A DNA stretch of 64,000 nt from Marisediminitalea lipolytica (GTDB lineage: Bacteria > Pseudomonadota > Gammaproteobacteria > Enterobacterales > Alteromonadaceae). Position 1 is the first letter of the stretch. Each line of letters begins with the position of its first letter. Position numbers and translations under genes: made by a program. Below are positions 28,693 through 37,769 of this stretch, piece by piece. The stretch covers positions 62,001 through 126,000 of the forward strand of contig NZ_MJIC01000015.1 of the NCBI RefSeq assembly GCF_001758465.1, given 5' to 3'. The notes under the pieces were generated by a model. The model was given only the letters and a program-made list of their open reading frames with translations. It was not told where the DNA came from and searched no databases.

Positions 28693-29673
28693 TTATTCTC
28701 CCCACACGGTTTTCAGTACATTTACCCAGTTCTCACCCATTACCTTTCTGATTTTTTCTTCAGACCAGCCATGTTTAACCATGCAGGCGGTAAGGTTGGG
28801 GAATTCACCAATGGTGCGAATACCCAGTGGGTTTACAATTTTTCCAAAGTTGGTCAGGTTGCGGGCATAGCCTTTGTCGTGCGTCAGCATGTCAAAGAAC
28901 GCTTTGTCGTGACCCTGCGTAAAGTCGGTACCGATACCTACGCAGTCTTCGCCGGCGATATCGATAACGTAGTCAATGGCTTCCACATAATCATCAACCG
29001 TTGAGTCGATGCCTTTCTTCAGGAACGGCGCAAACATAGTGACGCCGATAAAGCCGTTGCGATCGGCAATAAACTTGAGTTCTTCGTCAGATTTATTGCG
29101 CGGGTGTTCTTTCAGGCCTGACGGCAGGCAGTGTGAGTAGCACACCGGTGCGGTAGAGGCTTCGATAACTTCGATAGAGGTTTGCGGGCCAACGTGGCTG
29201 AGATCACACATAATGCCAACACGGTTCATCTCGGCAACGATTTCGCGACCAAAGCCGGATAAGCCGCCGTCACGCTCGTAGCAACCGGTGCCGACGAGGT
29301 TTTGCGTGTTGTAGGCCATTTGCACAATACCGACACCGAGCTTTTTAAAGATTTCGACATAGCCAATCTGGTCTTCAAAAGCGTTGGCGTTCTGGAAACC
29401 CAGAATGATGCCGGTTTTACCTTCGGCTTTTGCCTTGGCGATATCTGAGGTTTTGGTTACCGGGATGATCAGGTCGTTGTTTTCTTCAAAGAACTGGTTC
29501 ATTTCGACAATGTTGTCGATGGTTCCTTTAAAGCCTTCCCACACGGAAACCGTGCAATTCGCAGCCGTCAGGCCGCCTTTCTTCATATCTAAAAACAGAT
29601 CGCGGTTCCATTTTGCGATAACCAGACCATCAAAAATGATGGCGTTATCGTGCAGCGCTTTAGCGTCTAGCAT
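28693..29673 (-). CDS. Membrane (renal) dipeptidase family M19 protein
   Basis: A 326-residue member of the renal dipeptidase family and first gene of the dgc operon. Motifs: HDNAIIFDGLVIAKW near the N-terminus in place of the usual HxD zinc motif, GLSGFGREIVAEMNRVG, MCDLSHVGPQTSIEVIE with the conserved DLSH, PVCYSHCLPSGLKEHPRN, and DCVGIGTDFTQGHD. The first metal motif, usually DGHND, is altered (FDGLVIAKW), so catalysis should not be assumed to be classic dipeptide hydrolysis. The family is always found with dgcA in the Pseudomonas locus (PA5396-like, from memory). Confidence 0.85.
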   Translation of the reverse strand: MLDAKALHDNAIIFDGLVIAKWNRDLFLDMKKGGLTAANCTVSVWEGFKGTIDNIVEMNQFFEENNDLIIPVTKTSDIAKAKAEGKTGIILGFQNANAFEDQIGYVEIFKKLGVGIVQMAYNTQNLVGTGCYERDGGLSGFGREIVAEMNRVGIMCDLSHVGPQTSIEVIEASTAPVCYSHCLPSGLKEHPRNKSDEELKFIADRNGFIGVTMFAPFLKKGIDSTVDDYVEAIDYVIDIAGEDCVGIGTDFTQGHDKAFFDMLTHDKGYARNLTNFGKIVNPLGIRTIGEFPNLTACMVKHGWSEEKIRKVMGENWVNVLKTVWGE

Positions 29674-29878
29674 GGGGGGCTTCCTCTACAAGTGTGATCA
29701 AATAAAAGGTCTATCGAAGAGCCAGTCTAGCACCGGGAAAAGCGGCAATTAGAATCAATACGACTCGTTGTTTTCCAAATGCGTCAGCATCGGGCGCTAA
29801 ATTGTGTCGTAAATAGCCTCTGCCTGAGCCCGGTGAAAGACGTAAACCCTTTACCTGGCATGTAAAGCTACGACAACG
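29674..29878. promoter_or_regulatory. Probable promoter region of the dgc-etf operon
   Basis: This gap lies between the dipeptidase start and the gbdR terminator, and must hold the promoter of the six-gene minus-strand operon. A TGTCGT core (TTGTGTCGTAAAT around 29801-29815) resembles the start of the motif found at three other places in the locus. No clear -35/-10 pair could be fixed by eye. Confidence 0.5.
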
Positions 29879-29914
29879 AAAAAGGGCAGTCGCTGTTAGC
29901 TGACTGCCCTTTGG
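29879..29914 (-). terminator. Terminator of the GbdR-like regulator gene
   Basis: On the minus strand the stem AAAGGGCAGTC pairs with GACTGCCCTTT, with a 10-base loop and a T-run (29879-29883 on the plus strand are A). It starts about 25 bases beyond the regulator stop codon. Confidence 0.9.
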
Positions 29915-29938
29915 ATAAAAACTGAAATGTACGCTCGG

Positions 29939-31021
29939 TTAACTTGCCCTGACCGCTTCCATCTGGCTTGGTGGCATGAATTCAGAAATGTTCACCGAAC
30001 CAAAGGTCGCTTCGTCGGTAGAACGGTTACCTGCTTCAAGACCACGGTTGAGTCGCTCTTCCCGCGGTGGAATATTAAATGCTTTGCGATAGCACTTACT
30101 AAAGTGCGGTGTTGAGACAAAGCCACAGCAGATCGCCACCTCTATAATAGAAATATTGGTTTGCTTAATTAACTGCCTTGCCCGGGTTAAGCGGATCTGT
30201 AAGTAGTAGCGGTGCGGCGAGCAGTGCAGGTATTTCTGGAATAACCGCTCCAGCTGACGACGGGACAACCCAACCAGGGTGGCCAGTTCGTCCAGGCTCA
30301 GTGGCTCTTCGATGTTTGCTTCCATTAAGCGCACGATATCCTGCAGCTTGGACTGGTTGGCTCCAACCAGATGTTGCAGAGGAATGCGCTGCATTTCCGA
30401 TTCGTCGCGCAGTTCTTTGTGGGAGAACATTTCGCAAATCGACATTTGTAGTTGTTTGCCGAAAGAGCGTCCAATCAGCGACAAGAACAAATCCATCGGC
30501 GCAGTACCGCCCGCGCTGCACCAGCGATGACTTTCGATAGTGTAAAGCTGATTAGTACTTTTAATTTTTGGGAAGTCTTCCTGCCAGCTGGCCAGTAGCT
30601 CCCAATGGATGGTACAGGTTACGTTGTCTAGTAAGCCTGCTTTGGCCAGTGCATAAGCACCCGTGCAAATGCCGCCGAGCGTAATACGCTTGCGATCCAG
30701 TGACATTAGCCAGTTGGTATCTGCTTTGGAGACGGTTTCTTTAATAGCCACACCGCCGCACACCACAACCGCATCAAACGCGTGATCAGTGGCGTAACTG
30801 TGATCAACATTCACTGTCATGTGGTCACTGGCAGTAACCGGATTTCCGTCTCTGCTGATGAGTGACCATCTGTACAGCTCTCTGCCGGAAAGCTGATTTG
30901 CCATGCGTAATGGCTCGATGGCTGACGTTAAAGCCATCATCGTAAAATGTGGTAATAACACAAAACCAATATGACGGATGTCTTTGGTTTTTGCATTGGA
31001 TATCGCAGTGACTAGTTCCAT
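29939..31021 (-). CDS. gbdR: GlxA/AraC-family regulator, GbdR-like
   Basis: About 360 residues from the ATG at 31021, which has a GAGG site; the frame opens earlier only through a TTG. Residues 10-190 are a DJ-1/PfpI-like (GlxA) domain: IGFVLLPHFTMMALTSAIEPL, LGGICTGAYALAKAGLLD, TNQLYTIESHRWCSAGGTAP. Residues 240-335 are an AraC double helix-turn-helix: SLDELATLVGLSRRQLERLF and EVAICCGFVSTPHFSKCYRK. This is the architecture of GbdR, which activates betaine catabolism in response to betaine and dimethylglycine. Its place between dgc and gbcA supports the name, though paralogues exist. Confidence 0.88.
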   Translation of the reverse strand: MELVTAISNAKTKDIRHIGFVLLPHFTMMALTSAIEPLRMANQLSGRELYRWSLISRDGNPVTASDHMTVNVDHSYATDHAFDAVVVCGGVAIKETVSKADTNWLMSLDRKRITLGGICTGAYALAKAGLLDNVTCTIHWELLASWQEDFPKIKSTNQLYTIESHRWCSAGGTAPMDLFLSLIGRSFGKQLQMSICEMFSHKELRDESEMQRIPLQHLVGANQSKLQDIVRLMEANIEEPLSLDELATLVGLSRRQLERLFQKYLHCSPHRYYLQIRLTRARQLIKQTNISIIEVAICCGFVSTPHFSKCYRKAFNIPPREERLNRGLEAGNRSTDEATFGSVNISEFMPPSQMEAVRAS

Positions 31022-31174
31022 GCAACACGCCTCGGTATATTCTGACAATTTTGACTTTTGTTAATGCTTCGATGACGTTGTGTTTTTATATTTGTCTATC
31101 AAGCATTGAGGCAACGGTCTGATTATTGTTTGATCGTCCGCGATCGCATTGTAAAAAAAGCGACGGCAGTTTGT

Positions 31175-31186
31175 CTAAAAACGACA
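31175..31186 (-). promoter_or_regulatory. Candidate regulator site 1 (TGTCGTTTTTRG)
   Basis: On the minus strand this reads TGTCGTTTTTAG. It is embedded in a small inverted repeat TTGTC-N7-GACAA (31171-31187). It lies about 150 bases upstream of the gbdR start. The same 12-mer occurs upstream of gbcB and glyA. Confidence 0.5.
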
Positions 31187-31280
31187 ATGGCTGCACGATG
31201 ACACAAATAATGTCATCGTGCAAATAATAACCAGTCAGAACGTGTTAGTACCTTGGTCGTGTTTACATCATTCGATAGTC

Positions 31281-32552
31281 TTACTTCCCGCCAGCGTTAA
31301 GGTTTGCCTGCATGGTATGGCTAAACCAGTCAATAAAGTTAATTACACCAAACTCGTAAGTCGGTGAGTAAGGACCCGGCTCATAAGCAGAGGAATTGAT
31401 GCCTCGCTGATTGTTTTCGGCCAGTGTACGGTCCTGCAGGTTAGTTTGATCCCAAACCACTGTCAGGTTATCCACGTCGTAATCCTTACCTTCTACCGCG
31501 TCTTTATGCACGATCCACTTGGTGGTGACTTCCGTTTTGGTAGCGCTGATTGGGCGTACCTGGAAGGCAATCAGGTGATCGCTTTGCGCATGGTTCCACG
31601 AGTTAGGTAAATGCAGGATACGCATTGAACCCAGATCCGGATTCTTAATACGGCCCATTAATTTGTCGCACGCCAGTTTGCCGTCCATGGTCATTACCAT
31701 GATGCCTTCTTTTAACGGCATGCGAACGATACGGTTGCGCTTGGCGTGGCCGAATGATTTGTGCTCGTGAGGAATACCTTCTTCATCCCACTTGGCCTGC
31801 TTGCTGGCAACGTGTTGCTTAAATTCGTCAGTTGCGCGTGGGTCGTCGGTGTCATCCCACTCCAGCAATGAACCTAACAGTTCAGGGTGAGAGCCGTTAC
31901 AGTGGTAACACTCACGGTTGTTTTCGATAACCAGTTTCCAGTTAGCGTCTTCCATGATGGTTTTTTCACTGGCAACTTTGGCGTTTTCTAAATCGTATGG
32001 CTCCAGGTAATGAGCCAGGGTCTCAAAGAAATCGTCAATGTTTGGCGGGTTTTTGCTGAGGCTGATAAAGATATAGCCGCCCGCCGTTTTGCAATTAACC
32101 GGCTTTAAGTGAAACTTCTTCAGGTCGAAGTCTTCGCCCATTTCGGTACCGGCAAACAACAAATCACCGTCCAGTTCGTAAGTCCACTGGTGATAAGGGC
32201 ATACCAGTTTTGCTGCCTTGCCCTTTGAGGCTAAACAGATTTTTGAACCACGGTGACGACAAACGTTGTGGAAAGCTTTTACTTCATTATTCTGATCGCG
32301 AACAATAACTACCGGGTTGCCCGCGATTTGCTGGGTAATGTAATTACCTTTTCTTGGGATTTCGCAAGTCAATCCAACGAATAACCACTCCTTCTCGAAA
32401 ATCTGCTTCATTTCAACGTTGAAGTATTCTTCGCTGGTGTAGAAGTCACGAGGCAGCGAATAAGTTACCGGGTGGTTTTTCAGCGTAACAGCAATTTCTT
32501 CCTCAAGGGTAGCGGGTAGCATTTCGCTTTCAATAATGTCTAAATTGGCCAT
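31281..32552 (-). CDS. gbcA: Glycine betaine monooxygenase, Rieske oxygenase subunit
   Basis: About 423 residues from the ATG at 32552 (GGAGAC site; a TTG four codons earlier is less likely). The Rieske 2Fe-2S motif is CRHRGSKICLASKG followed by CPYHQWTYELDG. The mononuclear iron region is ENNRECYHCNGSHPELLG. Relatives (GbcA; plant choline monooxygenase) oxidise one N-methyl group of glycine betaine, giving dimethylglycine and formaldehyde. GbcB, encoded divergently, is the expected reductase. Motifs look intact and the length fits the family. Confidence 0.93.
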   Translation of the reverse strand: MANLDIIESEMLPATLEEEIAVTLKNHPVTYSLPRDFYTSEEYFNVEMKQIFEKEWLFVGLTCEIPRKGNYITQQIAGNPVVIVRDQNNEVKAFHNVCRHRGSKICLASKGKAAKLVCPYHQWTYELDGDLLFAGTEMGEDFDLKKFHLKPVNCKTAGGYIFISLSKNPPNIDDFFETLAHYLEPYDLENAKVASEKTIMEDANWKLVIENNRECYHCNGSHPELLGSLLEWDDTDDPRATDEFKQHVASKQAKWDEEGIPHEHKSFGHAKRNRIVRMPLKEGIMVMTMDGKLACDKLMGRIKNPDLGSMRILHLPNSWNHAQSDHLIAFQVRPISATKTEVTTKWIVHKDAVEGKDYDVDNLTVVWDQTNLQDRTLAENNQRGINSSAYEPGPYSPTYEFGVINFIDWFSHTMQANLNAGGK

Positions 32553-32887
32553 GTTTGTCTCCAACGTTGCCGTTACGTATACGTGTTCTCTAAATAGAAT
32601 TAATGTAATTGTTGTTATATAAGGTGTCGTGGCACATGTGCTACGGTCGTTTGATTTTGCAGAACTCCGCTTTTACCACATAACCAAAAGCGACAGTGTT
32701 GTAACGCAAATCCGACGTAGTGTAGCGGATACCGAATTTCTTTGATCTGGCGCATATTCAACCGAGGCCCCTAGTGACTGTTTTGGCTATGGGTTTGTCG
32801 TTTTTGGTTAAGTCAGAATTGGATTGCTGTTGGATATTGGGTCAATTACGACACCGTTCTTCAATTTGAACAAAAGCAGGCTCTAGC
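32553..32887. promoter_or_regulatory. Divergent gbcA-gbcB promoter region
   Basis: The 335 bases between the divergent oxygenase and reductase genes hold the promoters of both. Several TGTCGT cores are visible: plus strand near 32631 and at 32796, minus strand near 32851. One belongs to the 12-base motif shared with the gbdR and glyA upstream regions. Short repeats of TTGGAT occur around 32820-32846. No open reading frame of note was seen. Confidence 0.6.
32796..32807 (+). promoter_or_regulatory. Candidate regulator site 2 (TGTCGTTTTTRG)
   Basis: Reads TGTCGTTTTTGG, 81 bases before the gbcB start, a usual distance for an AraC-type activator site. Confidence 0.55.
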
Positions 32888-33991
32888 ATGACTGAGAATT
32901 TTTTAACTGATGTAAATACCCAAAGCTGGGCCAACGGACGGCACGAAGTGCAATGCGTAAACGTGATTTACGAAACGTCGGACGTTTATACCTTTTGTTT
33001 TAAATCGACTGCGCCGGTGATGCACTTTTATAAACCTGGTCAGTTTGTCACGTTCGAGCTGGAGATTGGCAGCAATCAGGTGTTCCGCAGTTACACTATT
33101 TCCTCGTCACCATCGGTGCCTTATAGTTTCTCGGTTACCATCAAGCGTATCCCGGGTGGTGAGGTATCTAACTGGATGCACGACAATGTTAAGGTTGGTG
33201 ACATTCTGGTGATCCACGGCCCAACGGGTAACTTTAACTGCTTTGATATTGTTAGCGAAAAAGTGCTGATGTTATCCGGCGGTGTGGGTATCACGCCAAT
33301 TATGTCTATGGTGCGCTGGTGGAATGATACCAGTGCAGCGGTAGATATTAACTTTATCCATAGTGCCCGCACGCCTCGTGACATCATTTACTACCGCGAA
33401 CTGAAAATGATGGATGCGCGGTTGGATAACTTTAACCTCAACATCATTTGTCAGCGCTACGAAAACGGCGAAAGCTGGAACGGCTACAGCGGCTTTTTAG
33501 ACATTGAAAAGCTACGCATTATGGCGCCGGACTTCCTGCAACGCACCGTATTCTGTTGTGGTCCTGCGGTGTATATGGAAGCAGTAAGAAACATGCTGCA
33601 GGAAGCAGGCTTTGACATGGCTAACTACCATGAAGAAAGCTTTGGTATGCCGCCGGTTGCTGTTGAGGCCATACAGGATGCTCAGCAACAAGCCGAAGAC
33701 AATGCCGCTATCGATATCGATACCGACGATCTGCTTAACGTTGAGTTCCTCGAAACCGGTAAGTCTATCAAGATTCAACCCGGACAAACCATCCACACCG
33801 CAGCCGCCATGGTTGGCCTGCACATTCCAAAAGGCTGTGGTATGGGGATGTGCGGTACCTGCCTGGTGAAGAAAACCAAGGGCGACGTGGAGATGGCCCA
33901 CAACGGTGGTATTACCGATGAGGATCTGGAAGACGGATACGTATTAAGTTGCTGCAGCGTGCCGTTAACGGATGTGGCAGTAGAGTATTAA
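32888..33991 (+). CDS. gbcB: Glycine betaine monooxygenase reductase subunit
   Basis: A 367-residue class of FAD- and 2Fe-2S-containing reductase that feeds electrons from NAD(P)H to GbcA. The FAD domain shows FVTFELEIGSNQVFRSYTIS (in two parts) with the RSYTISSSPS signature. The nucleotide domain has LMLSGGVGITPIMSMVRWW and VFCCGPAVYMEAVRNML. The C-terminal plant-type ferredoxin domain has CGMGMCGTC and the last ligand in VLSCCSVPL. The start is ATG at 32888 after AGCAGG. It is probably transcribed alone: a long, palindrome-rich gap follows. Confidence 0.93.
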   Translation: MTENFLTDVNTQSWANGRHEVQCVNVIYETSDVYTFCFKSTAPVMHFYKPGQFVTFELEIGSNQVFRSYTISSSPSVPYSFSVTIKRIPGGEVSNWMHDNVKVGDILVIHGPTGNFNCFDIVSEKVLMLSGGVGITPIMSMVRWWNDTSAAVDINFIHSARTPRDIIYYRELKMMDARLDNFNLNIICQRYENGESWNGYSGFLDIEKLRIMAPDFLQRTVFCCGPAVYMEAVRNMLQEAGFDMANYHEESFGMPPVAVEAIQDAQQQAEDNAAIDIDTDDLLNVEFLETGKSIKIQPGQTIHTAAAMVGLHIPKGCGMGMCGTCLVKKTKGDVEMAHNGGITDEDLEDGYVLSCCSVPLTDVAVEY

Positions 33992-34870
33992 TCGTTAGTT
34001 AAACACCCCGAGAGCGAAAATAACCCGTCATCCCCGCGAAGGCGGGGGTGACGAATAACCGGAGTGCCGGTGGCACTCCGCAGTATGAGGAACGACACGC
34101 CATGGATGGCGTGGCTGGTATGACTCACAAGGATGTTTGTTACTCTGAACTTTACTACTGAATTTGTACTTTTGCTCCAGTTGTATTATCAGCATCTTGT
34201 CGGGTCGCCGACAACGACCAGGGGTGGCAGTGAGGCCACCCCTGGACCCCGCTCAGTTCTATGTGCCGAAAAGCATATTACTTACCAAATAAGTAAAAAC
34301 TAACGGGTCAGAGCGGACGTCGTGTCCGCCCGACCCTGCCTCGTCATCCTGACTCGGCCACGTTTTTCCTGATTTATTTGATGCGCAATACTTCGGCACA
34401 ACAGAACCACTTTAAGAGCATCTTTCTTCGAGTTCGTGCCGTCGGAACGCCGCCGAAAGGCGGCACAAAAACATCAAGATCATCTCATGAGATCCCGGGT
34501 AGTCCCTTCGGGCCTCCCGGGATGACAGTGATTTTAAATGTTTCTGCGCGGACTCACTGAACATTCTGACTCACGCAAAACAACACCTTTCGGTGAGGGC
34601 GACACTTCGACAAAAAGCGGCATTAAAGGGTGATTAAACACCTCAATATCATGTCAGAAGATACCGGACAGGGCCTTCGTCCCTTCCGGGATAACGGGTT
34701 GTTCAGGCTATGTCGTTTTTAGTCCTGATGGTGGCGCATGCGGAACTATTAGCCGCAGGTACGGCGGCTACTATGCTTCAAAATAAAGCGTTTAATAGCT
34801 TTGAATACCCGTGTGATTTGGCCTGGAGGCCTTTTCTAAGTTAGCCCATACGACTCAGTGGAGACATCTC
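33992..34870. repeat. 879-base intergenic region packed with distinct palindromes
   Basis: No credible gene lies here. At least six hairpins are present, all different: 34027-34052 (GTCATCCCCGC arm), 34060-34080 (CGGAGTGCC, 9-bp perfect), 34096-34113 (CACGCCAT, 8-bp), 34218-34245 (CCAGGGGTGGC, 11-bp perfect), 34305-34335 (GGGTC and GCGGAC arms) and 34449-34464 (GCCGCC with GAAA loop). A seventh, at 34492-34523, has ATCCCGGG arms with CCC-TTC-GGG nested inside. They look like a mosaic of REP-type elements. The distal part must also hold the glyA promoter. Confidence 0.85.
34711..34722 (+). promoter_or_regulatory. Candidate regulator site 3 (TGTCGTTTTTRG)
   Basis: Reads TGTCGTTTTTAG, about 150 bases upstream of the glyA start, at the end of the palindrome-rich gap. 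It is the third copy of the 12-base motif in the betaine locus. Confidence 0.5.
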
Positions 34871-34871
34871 G

Positions 34872-36125
34872 ATGTTTTACAAAAACGACCAGATTGCCAA
34901 TTACGATGAAGATATCTGGCAAGCCATTTTAGATGAACAAAAGCGTCAGGATGACCACGTTGAGTTAATCGCTTCAGAAAACTATACCAGTGCTCGTGTA
35001 ATGGAAGCGCAGGGTACCCAGCTGACTAACAAATATGCTGAAGGCTATCCGGGTAAACGTTACTACGGTGGTTGTGAACATGTTGACGTGGTTGAGCAAA
35101 TTGCTATCGATCGCGCTAAGCAACTGTTCGGTGCTGATTACGCTAACGTACAACCTCACTCTGGTTCGCAGGCTAACGCGGCTGTGTTTATGGCGCTGCT
35201 TGAGCCAGGCGACACCGTACTGGGTATGAGTCTTGCCCACGGTGGTCACTTAACCCACGGTGCTAAAGTCAGCTTCTCGGGCAAAATTTATAATTCAGTG
35301 CAGTATGGCCTGAACGAAGAGACCGGCGAAATCGACTACGAGCAGGTTGCAGAACTTGCCAGAGAGCATAAACCTAAAATGATCATTGCGGGTTTTTCTG
35401 CTTATTCTCGCGTAGTGGACTGGCAGCGTTTCCGCGACATCGCTGACGAAGTGGGCGCATGGTTCTTTGTTGATATGGCACACGTTGCTGGTCTGGTTGC
35501 CGCAGGCGTTTATCCAAACCCGGTACCTATTGCAGACGTGGTAACCACCACTACACATAAAACTCTGCGCGGCCCGCGTGGTGGTCTGATTCTGGCGAAA
35601 CACAACGAAGCGCTGGAAAAGAAATTCAACTCAGCGGTATTCCCTGGTGGTCAGGGTGGCCCGTTAATGCACGTTATTGCGGCTAAAGCTGTGTCGTTTA
35701 AAGAAGCACTGGAAGACAGCTTTACTGAGTATCAGAAGCAAGTTGTTGCTAATGCCAAAGCCATGGCCGAAACCTTTCAGGGTCGCGGTTACAAAGTGGT
35801 TTCTGGCGGTACCGATAACCACCTGTTCCTGCTGGATTTAATCGACAAAGGCATTACCGGTAAAGAAGCAGACGCTGTACTTGGCAGTGCGCACATCACG
35901 GTAAATAAAAACTCGGTACCAAACGATCCGCAATCACCGTTTGTCACCAGTGGCCTACGCATCGGTACGCCAGCGGTTACCAGCCGTGGTTTTGGTACTG
36001 AGCAGGTTACCGATTTGGCTAACTGGATCTGCGACGTACTGGATGACCTGTCTAATCAGGCCGTTATCGACGAAGTGAAAGCAAAAGTAACCGCCCTGTG
36101 TGCTGAGTTCCCGGTTTACCGATAA
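34872..36125 (+). CDS. glyA: Serine hydroxymethyltransferase
   Basis: A 417-residue PLP enzyme that interconverts glycine plus 5,10-methylene-THF with serine plus THF. Motifs: [40 protein letters not shown], and the PLP-lysine site [17 protein letters not shown]. Placed before soxBDAG, it is likely a catabolic copy that joins the methyl-derived one-carbon unit to glycine from sarcosine; another housekeeping copy may exist elsewhere. The ATG has a GTGGAGAC site. The gap to soxB (75 bases) contains a hairpin (GCCGGTCG/CGACCGGC around 36151-36177). Confidence 0.96.
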   Translation: MFYKNDQIANYDEDIWQAILDEQKRQDDHVELIASENYTSARVMEAQGTQLTNKYAEGYPGKRYYGGCEHVDVVEQIAIDRAKQLFGADYANVQPHSGSQANAAVFMALLEPGDTVLGMSLAHGGHLTHGAKVSFSGKIYNSVQYGLNEETGEIDYEQVAELAREHKPKMIIAGFSAYSRVVDWQRFRDIADEVGAWFFVDMAHVAGLVAAGVYPNPVPIADVVTTTTHKTLRGPRGGLILAKHNEALEKKFNSAVFPGGQGGPLMHVIAAKAVSFKEALEDSFTEYQKQVVANAKAMAETFQGRGYKVVSGGTDNHLFLLDLIDKGITGKEADAVLGSAHITVNKNSVPNDPQSPFVTSGLRIGTPAVTSRGFGTEQVTDLANWICDVLDDLSNQAVIDEVKAKVTALCAEFPVYR

Positions 36126-36200
36126 ACACAAACAGACAGATTTAATTCCGCCGGTCGCGACTTAAACCGACCGGCACAGCAAACTTAATAAGGTGAAACC

Positions 36201-37451
36201 ATGCAAAAATATTCCGGTTTCGGATTGCTAAAACATGCACTCAGCCATCATGAAAACTGGCAGCGTGTTTGGCGTAACCCTACCCCGAAAAAGCATTACG
36301 ACGTTGTTGTGGTTGGTGGCGGTGGTCACGGACTTGCAACAGCCTATTACCTGGCAAAAGAGCATGGTTTAACTAATATCGCCGTGATCGAAAAAGGCTA
36401 CCTGGGTGGTGGTAACACCGCGCGTAACACTACCATTATTCGTTCTAACTATTTGTGGGACGAAGCGGCACATTTATACGAGCATGCCCTGCAATTATGG
36501 GAAGGCCTGGCGCAGGAACTGAACTACAACCTGATGTTCAGTCAGCGTGGTGTACTTAACTTAGGTCACACCCTGCAAGATATGCGTGATATTGAGCGTC
36601 GCGTAAGCGCTAACCGCTTAAACGGCATCGACTCGCAGCTATTAAACACCAAAGAAGTACAGGACATCGTACCGATTCTGGATTGCTCCAAGAATGCCCG
36701 TTATCCGGTATTAGGCGCTTCCTGGCAGCCTCGTGGTGGTACTGCTCGTCACGATGCTGTGGCCTGGGGTTATGCCCGTGCCGCCGATGCACTCGGTGTT
36801 GACCTTATCCAGCAAACTGAAGTGACCGGTATCCGCCGTAAAGATGGCGCTGTATGCGGTGTTGAAACCACCAAAGGTTTCATCTCTTGTGACAAGGTCG
36901 CCTGTGTGGCCGCTGGTAACTCAGGTGTGCTGGCCAAGATGGTCGGTATCACGCTGCCGCTGGAATCACACCCACTGCAAGCCATGGTATCTGAGCCGCT
37001 TAAGCCAATTATCGATACGGTGGTCATGTCTAACCAGGTGCACGGTTACGTGAGCCAGTCAGATAAAGGCGACCTGGTTATCGGTGCCGGTATCGACGGC
37101 TACTTAGGTTACGGTCAGCGTGGTTCATTCCACGTGGTTGAACACACTATTGCTGCGATTCTGGAAATGTTCCCGATCTTCAGCCGCGTGCGCTTAAACC
37201 GTGCCTGGGGCGGCATCGTGGATACGTGCCCGGATGCGTGTCCGATTATCTCCAAGACCTCTGTTAAAGGCCTGTACTTTAACTGTGGCTGGGGTACTGG
37301 TGGCTTTAAAGCAACTCCTGGGTCGGGTCATGTGTTTGCCCACACTGTGGCTAACGATGAGCCGCACCCACTGGCGAAACCGTTCAGCGTTGATCGCTTT
37401 ATTTCTGGAAAACTCATTGACGAACACGGCGCTGCCGGTGTTGCGCACTAA
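36201..37451 (+). CDS. soxB: Sarcosine oxidase subunit beta
   Basis: A 416-residue flavoprotein subunit of heterotetrameric sarcosine oxidase, where sarcosine is oxidised at the FAD site. The dinucleotide loop is [22 protein letters not shown], followed by [20 protein letters not shown], a hallmark of SoxB. The C-terminal part has [20 protein letters not shown] and [18 protein letters not shown]. soxD follows after 15 bases. The N-terminal [20 protein letters not shown] is typical of the family and supports the ATG at 36201. Confidence 0.97.
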   Translation: MQKYSGFGLLKHALSHHENWQRVWRNPTPKKHYDVVVVGGGGHGLATAYYLAKEHGLTNIAVIEKGYLGGGNTARNTTIIRSNYLWDEAAHLYEHALQLWEGLAQELNYNLMFSQRGVLNLGHTLQDMRDIERRVSANRLNGIDSQLLNTKEVQDIVPILDCSKNARYPVLGASWQPRGGTARHDAVAWGYARAADALGVDLIQQTEVTGIRRKDGAVCGVETTKGFISCDKVACVAAGNSGVLAKMVGITLPLESHPLQAMVSEPLKPIIDTVVMSNQVHGYVSQSDKGDLVIGAGIDGYLGYGQRGSFHVVEHTIAAILEMFPIFSRVRLNRAWGGIVDTCPDACPIISKTSVKGLYFNCGWGTGGFKATPGSGHVFAHTVANDEPHPLAKPFSVDRFISGKLIDEHGAAGVAH

Positions 37452-37466
37452 GGTTGGGAGCTAATT

Positions 37467-37769
37467 ATGTTTGAGATTTATTGCCCCTATTGTGAAGAGC
37501 ATCGCGAAGAAGAAGAGTTTCACCCGGTCGGTGAAGCGCATATCCAGCGCCCGGTCGATCCTGAAGCGCTGAGCGATGAAGAATGGGCTCATTACCTGTT
37601 TTACCGCAAAAACCCGCGCGGCCTGCACCATGAGATGTGGGTACATGCCACGGGTTGCCGTAAGTTTTTCAATATGACACGTCACACCGTCACCTACCAG
37701 ATTATGGAAACATACAAAATGGGTGAGCAGCCAAGTGTAACTGAAGGGGCCAAAGATGACGCAAAGTAA
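37467..37769 (+). CDS. soxD: Sarcosine oxidase subunit delta
   Basis: A 100-residue subunit of the heterotetramer. The zinc-binding start IYCPYCEEHREEEEFHPVGE and the GCRKFFNMTRHTVTYQI end are typical. The usual CPxCGxR reads CPYCEEHR, a modest variation. The last 14 bases overlap soxA, so the two are translationally coupled. Confidence 0.95.
   Translation: MFEIYCPYCEEHREEEEFHPVGEAHIQRPVDPEALSDEEWAHYLFYRKNPRGLHHEMWVHATGCRKFFNMTRHTVTYQIMETYKMGEQPSVTEGAKDDAK

Noticed and set aside
34378..34560. 60-codon open frame inside the palindrome-rich gap
   Set aside because: It runs through the GCCGCC and ATCCCGGG hairpins, has no ribosome site and reads like translated repeats.
34200..34871. Glycine riboswitch upstream of glyA
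   Set aside because: The conserved glycine aptamer core segments were looked for before glyA and soxB and were not found.
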